From assembly GCF_007830595.1 (NCBI RefSeq), contig NZ_VLLD01000009.1: DNA of 64,000 nucleotides; one strand, given 5' to 3'. Source of the stretch: Treponema_B putidum. GTDB taxonomy: Bacteria > Spirochaetota > Spirochaetia > Treponematales > Treponemataceae. Of this stretch, positions 45,217 through 52,312 are shown one piece after another. A program made the position numbers and the translations under genes. The notes beneath the pieces are model-generated. The model saw nothing but the letters and a program-made list of their open reading frames with translations. It did not search any database and had not been told where the DNA came from. Position 1 is the first letter of the stretch; each line of letters opens with the position of its first letter.

Positions 45217-45657
45217 ATGAGTTATAATAGTCAGGCAGCAGCAGCCTATAAAGAAACAAGTGTTAAAACGGCAAGTCCGGGCTCTCTTATTCTTATGCTT
45301 TATGCAGAGGGAATAAAAGAGATAAATCTTGCAATTTCTAAGATGAATGTGCCTAAAATTCCTGCAAAAGATATCGAACCCATAAACAACCACATCATTA
45401 AAGCCCAAGAGATTATTACAGAGCTTATGGCGGCCTTAGATATGGATATTGGGGGAGAAATAGCGGCAAATCTTCTTTCTATTTACTCGTATTTTAACCA
45501 GCAGCTTTTAACCGCAAATTTAAAAAAAGACTACAAACCCTTGTTGGATGTAAGCTCGATGATGCAGGAGCTACATGATGCATGGAAGCAGATTACTGTG
45601 TCTCAACCTGTGCCTCAAAGGTCTGAGGTTTCCGTAGGTGTAAACATAGCGGGGTAA
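45217..45657 (+). CDS. fliS: Flagellar export chaperone FliS
   Basis: This 146-residue helical protein has the FliS start YNSQAAAAYKETSVKTASPG and LILMLYAEGIKEI. It keeps flagellin unfolded in the cytoplasm before export. The C-terminal helix ends in WKQITVSQP. GGAGGGG precedes the ATG. It is followed by an flgN-like gene after 7 nt. Confidence 0.94.
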   Translation: MSYNSQAAAAYKETSVKTASPGSLILMLYAEGIKEINLAISKMNVPKIPAKDIEPINNHIIKAQEIITELMAALDMDIGGEIAANLLSIYSYFNQQLLTANLKKDYKPLLDVSSMMQELHDAWKQITVSQPVPQRSEVSVGVNIAG

Positions 45658-45664
45658 AAAACTT

Positions 45665-46138
45665 ATGAAGAAAACATTAAGCCGCCAAGAAATCGATCAG
45701 AGGGTTGCTGTTCTTAAAAGGTTTAAGACTCTTTTACAAGAACAAAGAAAAAAATTCAGCGACTATCTTGTTGTCCTTGAAACACAGGAGCGAAGCATAC
45801 ATGAAGATAATATAGATGCCTTGGTGCATCACACGGAGTTGGAACAGTCGATAATTGGGGATATTTTTACAATTCAAAAGGTAATAGACCCGATAGAAGA
45901 AATGTACCGATTCGGTATGCCCGATAAGGACGACGCCGAGGTTGTAAGGCTTAAATCGGATCTGAGTAAACTTCAATCCCAAGTCATAGACCAAAATAAA
46001 AAGAACAGGGAGCTTTTACAATCCCGAATGACTGATTTGAGGCAAGAAATAATATCCATAAAACCGAACTACAGCTATACATCAAAGGCCTTTGCCAAGC
46101 AAGAAGCCGTTTCAGGCTTAGTTGATATAAGCATTTAA
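45665..46138 (+). CDS. FlgN-like flagellar chaperone
   Basis: This 157-residue protein is all helical and coiled coil (residues 15-60 and 95-135), and position and size match FlgN-type chaperones for hook-associated proteins. C-terminal KPNYSYTSKAFAKQ is also FlgN-like. It shares the sigma-28 transcript with fliS. The assignment rests on context as much as on sequence. Its stop overlaps that of the convergent lipoprotein gene. Confidence 0.68.
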   Translation: MKKTLSRQEIDQRVAVLKRFKTLLQEQRKKFSDYLVVLETQERSIHEDNIDALVHHTELEQSIIGDIFTIQKVIDPIEEMYRFGMPDKDDAEVVRLKSDLSKLQSQVIDQNKKNRELLQSRMTDLRQEIISIKPNYSYTSKAFAKQEAVSGLVDISI

Positions 46139-47049
46139 TTTTTATTTTTCAGGTATTCAATATCTTCCCTTATGGTTGCGGCTCTAAAAGAGTTAGGGGC
46201 TTTTTTTAAAGCTGCTTCAAGGTATTCTATTATTTTTTTTGCAGGCGTATTCGGTAAAATAGAGTAAAAATATGCAATATTGCATAATACCCCTTGCTCT
46301 TCTTCAGAAGTTAGAAGCCCTGTTTCTAAGGTTTTGTTTAATTCTGCTATTATTTCATTGTGTTTTTGTTGTTTAAACAATGGTTCAATGTTTAGCTGCA
46401 TTCTCGCAAGTATAAAGGAGCCTAATAGTCCGCTTTCATTTGAAGGATCGCTTTTTATGCCTTCTTCAAAAAGATTTCTGTACTTTTCGGAATCGACAAG
46501 ATAAATTTTATCAAAAAATGCGTTTATAGCCTTTATTTTTTCAGGGCCGTTCGCTTCATTGATGTTTTTTCGTAAATTTTCTACAGCTTTTCCCTTTTCT
46601 TTTAGTTTATTCAAATACTCTAAAAATGAAGAAGAGGATGTAATCTGTTCAGGAATTAGATCCGAATGATAAACGTCTCCGTGTTCATTTATCAAACACA
46701 GGTATGGAACTTGAGTAATATTATAATCCGAAAAAAGGACATAATTTTTTTCCAGTTGAACCGAATCGGCTGATTCTTCATCCTTTACTATGTCTACATT
46801 GTAAAAAATAAAATCCTTATTTATTTTTGAAAATAAGCTGCCGGTAAAAACGTTTTCTAATAAGTTTTTACTTTGCGGATCGGTATCCGAAGCAGTAAAA
46901 AGCATTAGCCCATGTTTTTTTGACAGAGCTATATCTTTTTCGATAGCGGATCCGTCCGTTTTCCAGTCTTTTTGTATGCTTGAACAGCTTGTAAGAAACA
47001 GCATAGAAAAAATAAACAGGTAAATTTTCATAATATTGATAGATTTCAT
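46135..47049 (-). CDS. Thioredoxin-fold lipoprotein without CxxC
   Basis: This 304-residue lipoprotein has lipobox LFLTSC (Cys22). Residues 45-150 look like a thioredoxin fold (LMLFTASDTDPQSKNLLENV, DFIFYNVDIV, then TQVPYLCLINEHGDV with the cis-Pro). The redox CxxC position reads T-D-P-Q-S, so it is not a redox enzyme. The C-terminal half is helical with TPR-like segments. GGAG precedes the ATG. It follows the NicO gene after 22 nt. Confidence 0.75.
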   Translation of the reverse strand: MKSINIMKIYLFIFSMLFLTSCSSIQKDWKTDGSAIEKDIALSKKHGLMLFTASDTDPQSKNLLENVFTGSLFSKINKDFIFYNVDIVKDEESADSVQLEKNYVLFSDYNITQVPYLCLINEHGDVYHSDLIPEQITSSSSFLEYLNKLKEKGKAVENLRKNINEANGPEKIKAINAFFDKIYLVDSEKYRNLFEEGIKSDPSNESGLLGSFILARMQLNIEPLFKQQKHNEIIAELNKTLETGLLTSEEEQGVLCNIAYFYSILPNTPAKKIIEYLEAALKKAPNSFRAATIREDIEYLKNKN

Positions 47050-47071
47050 ATTAACTCCTGCAAAATAAATT

Positions 47072-47944
47072 TTATTTTAGTATTCTAAACAAACTTAGGA
47101 TAAAAGGCAAGGCTGTTTTTACCGAAATGTAGAGTAAAAAGCTATATCCTCCGATCTGGAGAATTGAGCCGATTAGTCCTACAAGTTTTTCTTTATTTTT
47201 TAATTTATAAAAAAGACCTGTCCTTCCGGCCCATGCTAAATATCCTGATGCTATTATCGGGATACTCATCCCTATAGACATAGCTATTACCGAAAAAATT
47301 CCTAAGGCTAAAACATCAAGGCTTACAGCTAAGACCAAAACAAGCATTGCCGCCGGACAAGGATAAATACCGCTTAGTAAAATTGCCCCAAGTTTAAGTT
47401 TTTTATTCTCAGAATTTTTTTTTGTATTTATATCTTTTAGTGCATCAATTATTCCGCAAAGAGATAGCACTATCAAAATTAAAAAAGAAACTCCCTCCAT
47501 GTATATCATTGCATCATTTGAACGTGAGAGGATTGCTCCTGAAAGCCCCTTAAAAATAAGCATAAGGACTATTGCGGCACCTCCATGTGCACCTGCCAAA
47601 ATAAGACCTGTAAAAAGAGGCTCTAAGCTATTTGATTCTTTTGTAATGTAAAACGAAAAGATTACAGTCTTACGGTGTCCCGGCCCTGCTGCATGAACCA
47701 AGCCGTATAAGAATGCAATGGCCAATATGGACAATAAAACGTTAAAATTTTTATTTTCTTTCCAATCGTTTATATAATCTCCCAGCTTTTGGTTTAAAAT
47801 ACGCTGACCCTTTAAAATATTTTCCGAAGGTTGTCCTTGATATACAGGCATAGGAGAATTCTTTTTGCCTGTAAAAGGATTTGCAAATAATGAGGTTATA
47901 TTAACGACAAAAAAAATAATTATCCATCTTTTTTTCATAAGCAT
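47072..47944 (-). CDS. NicO-family nickel/cobalt transporter
   Basis: This 290-residue protein has an N-terminal signal-like helix and six further hydrophobic segments. The motifs YGLVHAAGPGHRKTV and GAHGGAAIVL in the first transmembrane pair fit the NicO/RcnA superfamily. It exports or imports Ni2+ or Co2+. It overlaps the DUF1007 gene by 44 nt. The start at the ATG at 47944 is tentative; 47938 is also possible. Confidence 0.85.
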   Translation of the reverse strand: MLMKKRWIIIFFVVNITSLFANPFTGKKNSPMPVYQGQPSENILKGQRILNQKLGDYINDWKENKNFNVLLSILAIAFLYGLVHAAGPGHRKTVIFSFYITKESNSLEPLFTGLILAGAHGGAAIVLMLIFKGLSGAILSRSNDAMIYMEGVSFLILIVLSLCGIIDALKDINTKKNSENKKLKLGAILLSGIYPCPAAMLVLVLAVSLDVLALGIFSVIAMSIGMSIPIIASGYLAWAGRTGLFYKLKNKEKLVGLIGSILQIGGYSFLLYISVKTALPFILSLFRILK

Positions 47945-48596
47945 TTTCAAACCTAATTCTTACTTCTTTTGGATAATAGGTATTAAGCCCGGGTGCCCAT
48001 TTATAATATATTCTATTATCGTCCATTGCTCCTAAAGGGTCATAATAAACGGGATAATTTTTATTTTCTATAATCATATATGATGGCTTTACCATAGTTT
48101 TGTCATATATGAATTTAACGGCCGCATTTTCAGGATAGGTAATATCGCAAAAAAACGTATAATCATAGCAGGCTAAAAATATTTCCTGCCCCTCAAACCC
48201 GCTTAAATCTATAAAAAAGCGGTAACTTAAAATACCCTTATTTTGCCAAACGGAAAAAGAGTCTTTTTCAATATGCTCAGGGGTTACCCGTTTTTCTCCC
48301 TGCCTAATGAAGGTAAAATAATAAAAATTTTCAGTGTAGCTAAATGCATTTTCGTAAACATCGGCAGTTTCTTTTGTGCTGAATATTCCGTCGCCATTTA
48401 AGTCATAACCGCTTATTACATCTGCACTAAAAAATCTATCAAATGTCCATGTAATATAGGCTCCTTTTATAGCTTTCCTCGAAAAAACTACCTCAAGGGA
48501 GCTTGTAAACCACATATGAGGATGAGAAAAGGCCGGAAAGCCTATTAGAAAAATGAATATTATAACCGGTATACTTTTTTTTAATTTTATCAACAT
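47901..48596 (-). CDS. DUF1007 exported metal-associated protein
   Basis: This 231-residue protein has a signal peptide (1-24, ending AFS) directly followed by HPHMWF, a His-rich start typical of DUF1007 partners of NicO permeases. A DLNGDGIFS segment could bind Ca2+. It is probably a periplasmic metal-binding accessory subunit. It is the first gene of the metal operon, divergent from the DtxR-type regulator. Confidence 0.85.
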   Translation of the reverse strand: MLIKLKKSIPVIIFIFLIGFPAFSHPHMWFTSSLEVVFSRKAIKGAYITWTFDRFFSADVISGYDLNGDGIFSTKETADVYENAFSYTENFYYFTFIRQGEKRVTPEHIEKDSFSVWQNKGILSYRFFIDLSGFEGQEIFLACYDYTFFCDITYPENAAVKFIYDKTMVKPSYMIIENKNYPVYYDPLGAMDDNRIYYKWAPGLNTYYPKEVRIRFENAYEKKMDNYFFCR

Positions 48597-48646
48597 AGTT
48601 CCGTATCTACAATCCAGTACAAAAATAGAACAAACATTCTTTTGAT

Positions 48647-48675
48647 ATGATACAAAAAAGTCCTTGTTTTGTCAA
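48647..48675 (-). promoter_or_regulatory. Promoter of the DUF1007-NicO operon, interleaved with the regulator promoter
   Basis: On the minus strand TTGACA (48675-48670), 17 nt and TATCAT (48652-48647). Its -35 box lies inside the spacer of the divergent regulator promoter, and vice versa. An imperfect inverted repeat TCCTTG-N6-CAAAGGA (48661-48679) spans both -35 boxes and could be an operator. Confidence 0.65.
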
Positions 48676-48699
48676 AGGAAATAGTGTATAATATTAGCA
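48664..48699 (+). promoter_or_regulatory. Leaderless-type promoter of the DtxR-family gene
   Basis: TTGTTT (48664-48669), a 17-nt spacer, TATAAT (48687-48692) and 6 nt precede the ATG at 48699. It overlaps the divergent metal-operon promoter. Confidence 0.72.
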
Positions 48700-49118
48700 T
48701 GAATAAACGAACGCATGTAGCAGGAACTATTACTTCCTCAAAAGAAGATTATCTTGAACGTATTTATGACTTATCTTTGATTGATGAGCACGTGAGGTCT
48801 ATTGATGTTGCAAGAGCATTAAACGTTTCGAGGGCAAGTGTTAATAAGTCTCTTGGGGGGCTAAAAGAAGATGGATATATTGAGCAAGAGCCTTATGGAA
48901 CCATTACTTTAACAAAAAAAGGCAAGGCTATTGCAAAAGATGTCCGTACAAGACACAATGCGCTAAGAGCTTTTTTAACTCAAGTTCTTAAAGTAGATTA
49001 TGAAATTGCAGATACTGATGCTTGCGAGATGGAACATGCAATAAGTAAGCACACTGCAGATAAACTTTATGCCTATTTAAAAAAGCTGGGTATAACAGAA
49101 AAAAATACGGAAAAATAA
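48699..49118 (+). CDS. DtxR/MntR-family metal-dependent repressor
   Basis: This 139-residue regulator has an N-terminal winged helix (SIDVARALNVSRASVNKSLGGL) and the DtxR dimerisation/metal domain, without the SH3 domain. The first ligand position is Asp in KEDYLERI (as in MntR), the RHNALRAFL His is kept, and the helix motif DACEMEHAIS puts Cys where MntR has Glu and DtxR has Cys. It probably controls the divergent NicO operon. A TTG 30 nt upstream is rejected. Confidence 0.85.
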   Translation: MNKRTHVAGTITSSKEDYLERIYDLSLIDEHVRSIDVARALNVSRASVNKSLGGLKEDGYIEQEPYGTITLTKKGKAIAKDVRTRHNALRAFLTQVLKVDYEIADTDACEMEHAISKHTADKLYAYLKKLGITEKNTEK

Positions 49119-49119
49119 T

Positions 49120-50034
49120 CTATCTTACCTGCCACTTTCCCCCGATATTGACTATACGTTTTGCAGGGAGAGAAAGGATTCGGCCGTCATCTCCTAAAAG
49201 AGAGACCATCCTGTTAAGAAGATTTACTTCGGTAATTTTAAAGATTGTGCCGTCATACGAGAACTTTGCTCCTTCCGGCGGCATCGATCTTCTTGCTTCT
49301 GCATACCAATCATATTCGTAAGAGAGACAGCATAATAACCTTCCGCACTGTCCCGATATTTTAGATGAATTCAACGATAGATTTTGCTCTTTCGCCATTT
49401 TTATAGAAACAGGCTTGAGTTTATCGGTTACATTATGGCAGCAATAGGGCCTGCCGCAGCAGCCGAGTCCTCCTATAATTCTAGATTCGTCTCTAACACC
49501 TATTTGCCTTAACTCAACTCGTATTTTAAAAACGGAAACGAGATCTTTAACCAGCTTTCTAAAATCTATACGGGTGTCGGCACTGAAAAAGAATAATACC
49601 TTCGGTTCATCAAGCAAAAAATGACAACCTATAAATTTCATTTCCAAGTTATTTAAGGACACCTTTTCTTTAAAAATCTTGGCAGCTTCTTTTTCTTTTT
49701 TATTGTTTTCTTCTAAGATAATCTCTTCTTCAGTATTTATTTTTCGAATAATTTTTACAACCTCGTCAGGATCTGCATTGATGGGAGTTTTGACAAGACC
49801 TCCTAATCTTGCTGCATCATTACCATATCGTGTAGGTACAAGAACAAAGTCTCCCGTTTTAAACTCTTGGTGTTCGTCAGCTGTCGCATAAAAGCTTTCT
49901 TTTGAGTAATCCAAATTAAGTTCATACAGGGGTTGAGGAAAATCTTTAGGATTTGAGCTCATTTTTACAGGCTTTTGATCCTTATCTTCAAGAGATTCAA
50001 TATCTTCTATATTTTCATTAATATCATAATCCAT
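49120..50034 (-). CDS. ricT: RicT/PSP1-family protein (YaaT)
   Basis: This 304-residue protein has the PSP1 domain with Cys-rich motifs LGCCGRPYCCHN and ISGQCGRLLCCLSYEYD, flanking PVSIKMAKEQNLSLN, as in RicT. RicT belongs to an Fe-S complex that helps RNase Y in Bacillus; no ricA or ricF gene is seen here. The first 40 residues are an acidic extension. It follows yaaR after 10 nt, as in Firmicutes. Confidence 0.9.
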   Translation of the reverse strand: MDYDINENIEDIESLEDKDQKPVKMSSNPKDFPQPLYELNLDYSKESFYATADEHQEFKTGDFVLVPTRYGNDAARLGGLVKTPINADPDEVVKIIRKINTEEEIILEENNKKEKEAAKIFKEKVSLNNLEMKFIGCHFLLDEPKVLFFFSADTRIDFRKLVKDLVSVFKIRVELRQIGVRDESRIIGGLGCCGRPYCCHNVTDKLKPVSIKMAKEQNLSLNSSKISGQCGRLLCCLSYEYDWYAEARRSMPPEGAKFSYDGTIFKITEVNLLNRMVSLLGDDGRILSLPAKRIVNIGGKWQVR

Positions 50035-50044
50035 TTTTACTCCG

Positions 50045-50605
50045 CTATGTTGTCAAATTGATTAAAAGGCCTTTTATTTCATCCAGTTTAGCTAAAATTT
50101 GTAGTTTTTCAAGTTGATTAAATAAAAGTTCCTGTGTCAGCTTGTCTATTTTTTCATCAATGACTTTTACTATTACATAATTACGCTGTTTTAGAGGATT
50201 TAAGCCTCCTGAAGTTACCGCTTTTGCGTCAAGAGAGTGAGAAACGGCAAAACGGACAAATTTTTTAACAGCTTGTTTATATTTGGTAATAGTTTCGGTA
50301 TTTACATTATCAGCCAGATTTGCCCCGCTTGAATAGACATCGTCTTGTAAAAGAGCCAGAATGTCATCTACGGCCTTTTTTCTTTCTTCAAGATTAAGAC
50401 CTTCCAGCTTTTTTTCATAATAGAATTCTTCAGATTCTTGAATATTATTATCCAAAATTGTGTCTAAAAAGGATTTTTGCTTTTTTAGCTTGGTATCTTC
50501 TGCTTTTCGTGTTTGATTTTTTTGAGTATGCGAATCTTTTGCTATTAAAGGTGCGGCAGTATTAAGAGCGGAAACATAGTTGCTTGTGTCCACAGAGTTT
50601 CCCAT
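50045..50605 (-). CDS. YaaR-family (DUF327) protein
   Basis: This 186-residue helical protein has the DUF327 pattern SFLDTILDNN...VDDILALLQDDVYSSGANL...KYKQAVKKFVRFAVSHS. Function is unknown; in Bacillus it neighbours yaaT. The N-terminal 50 residues are low complexity and basic. It lies in a five-gene minus-strand run with tight spacing to bactofilin (9 nt). Confidence 0.85.
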   Translation of the reverse strand: MGNSVDTSNYVSALNTAAPLIAKDSHTQKNQTRKAEDTKLKKQKSFLDTILDNNIQESEEFYYEKKLEGLNLEERKKAVDDILALLQDDVYSSGANLADNVNTETITKYKQAVKKFVRFAVSHSLDAKAVTSGGLNPLKQRNYVIVKVIDEKIDKLTQELLFNQLEKLQILAKLDEIKGLLINLTT

Positions 50606-50614
50606 AATTTAACC

Positions 50615-51034
50615 TCACCTTGAATGCACAAGAGCAGAAGCCGCAAGGCCCTGTCTGTTTTTATATTCTTTTTCTGCCTTTTCAAATTCATTTTGATTAT
50701 CTACGGCAAAGCAGTAGCCGTGTAAAAATACATCATCATCAAGGCGTATCTTTTTTGTCAAAACGGAACCTAAAACAAGGCCTGTTGACAATACTACTAC
50801 GCTTTCCGGGGCTATAACATCGCCCTGAACCATTCCGCCTATGGTTATTGATTTGGCGTGTATGTTGCCCCTGACTCTGGCGTTCTCTGCAATTATAACT
50901 CTTCCGGGAGTGTTGATATCTCCGTTTATATCTCCATCTATACGTAAAAAGCCGGGCACACTTAAACTTCCGTTTACGAAAGTTCCCGGGCCTATGATTG
51001 TGTTTATGGAAATATCATCAGTAAAATCGGCCAT
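50615..51034 (-). CDS. Bactofilin
   Basis: This 139-residue protein is a right-handed beta-helix core (residues 15-115; repeated units such as NGSLSVPGFLRIDGDINGDIN and GGMVQGDVIAPESVVVL). Bactofilins form filaments and organise cell-wall enzymes. The start lies 2 nt after the stop of the M23 peptidase gene, so they are coupled. Confidence 0.92.
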   Translation of the reverse strand: MADFTDDISINTIIGPGTFVNGSLSVPGFLRIDGDINGDINTPGRVIIAENARVRGNIHAKSITIGGMVQGDVIAPESVVVLSTGLVLGSVLTKKIRLDDDVFLHGYCFAVDNQNEFEKAEKEYKNRQGLAASALVHSR

Positions 51035-51036
51035 GA

Positions 51037-52068
51037 CTATTTTTTTCTTCCGGTATTTTTTATGTTCAGATATTTCATAGGATCTACAACATCCGAACCT
51101 ATGTGGACCTCATAGTGCAAATGAGGGCCGGTAGATATGCCTGTATTTCCTATATAACCTATTACTTGACCTTTTTGTACATGCTGCCCTCTTGTAACTC
51201 TAAATGAGCTTAGGTGAGCATACCTCGTAAAAAAACCATGCTTATGTTTGATAATAATGTAGTTGCCCCAGCCCGAATCCGTTTCTACTGTAATAACTTG
51301 GCCGTCAGCTGTAGCCATAATGGGATCGCCGGAACGGCCTGTTGCAAGGTCTATACCCGTATGAATATACCATTGGCCGGTAAAAGGGTGCCGGTTTTGG
51401 CCGAATGCCATCGTGATATGTCCGATACCCCCTTTGATGGGCCAAAGACTGGGAATATCTGAAAATAGGGCTGTTTGAGTGTCCATGAGCTTTGCCATTT
51501 CCTGTACAGGCTGAATGGTATCCTGTAAGTAGGCTGAGAATTTTTTTAGCTCATTTACTTCCCTGGCAGTTCCTTGAGCTTGCTCTTGTACGTTAAACAA
51601 GAGTGAAAGATCGCTTGAATCATCATTTTCCGCTCCTGTTTCCATAATAGACTGTAAGCCCAATGATGCTAACGTAGAAGAAAGAGTGGATTGAAAATTT
51701 TTTGCATTTTTTAAAAAATCATTTGTTTCATTTTTTAAAACATTAAGGCTCGCTTGAGTTTTGCGTGTTTCTTCTTTTAGGTTTGCCAGCTTTTTGGCTG
51801 AAGCTATGGATTCGGCTGTAAACCAAAAAAATGAAGCTAAAATACCTAAAAGCAGTACGGATACAAAAATAATCGAAAATATACTTGCCTGAAAATTTAC
51901 GACCCTTTTTTGAGAGTGCGGAACAACCATTATGGTAAGTTTTTTGCGTCCGCCGTTAATGAACTTCATTACACCCTTAGATACGGCCGCACAGAAAGCT
52001 CTAAAAAGCTCATTAAAATACCGTACTAAGTTATTTTCTGCCGTTTTATATGTTCGTGTTTTTGACAC
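51037..52068 (-). CDS. M23-family peptidoglycan peptidase
   Basis: This 343-residue protein has one membrane helix (about residues 62-85), a coiled coil (about 95-200) and a C-terminal LytM domain with HTGIDLATGRSGD (zinc His and Asp) and GPHLHYEVHIG (HxH). All metal ligands are present, so it should be active in the periplasm. GTG start, with GAGGGG upstream. It is coupled to bactofilin, a pairing known to shape cells in other bacteria. Confidence 0.92.
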   Translation of the reverse strand: MSKTRTYKTAENNLVRYFNELFRAFCAAVSKGVMKFINGGRKKLTIMVVPHSQKRVVNFQASIFSIIFVSVLLLGILASFFWFTAESIASAKKLANLKEETRKTQASLNVLKNETNDFLKNAKNFQSTLSSTLASLGLQSIMETGAENDDSSDLSLLFNVQEQAQGTAREVNELKKFSAYLQDTIQPVQEMAKLMDTQTALFSDIPSLWPIKGGIGHITMAFGQNRHPFTGQWYIHTGIDLATGRSGDPIMATADGQVITVETDSGWGNYIIIKHKHGFFTRYAHLSSFRVTRGQHVQKGQVIGYIGNTGISTGPHLHYEVHIGSDVVDPMKYLNIKNTGRKK

Positions 52069-52312
52069 TTTAAACCCCTCTTTTGACTATACCATATTAA
52101 ATAATAACTAAATTAAAATTTCAAAATTATCGGTACTGCCTATATCTTATCGGCGTTTTTAGCTGAATTATTTAGTACACAGCCGACATCCTATTATATA
52201 ATAAGTAATATTTTTTGTAAAGTCCTAAAATTTATATAAGCTAAATTGTGTACAAAGACTTAAAAATATGGTATAATCCTTTATATTTTATACAAGAAAC
52301 CTCGGAGTAAAT

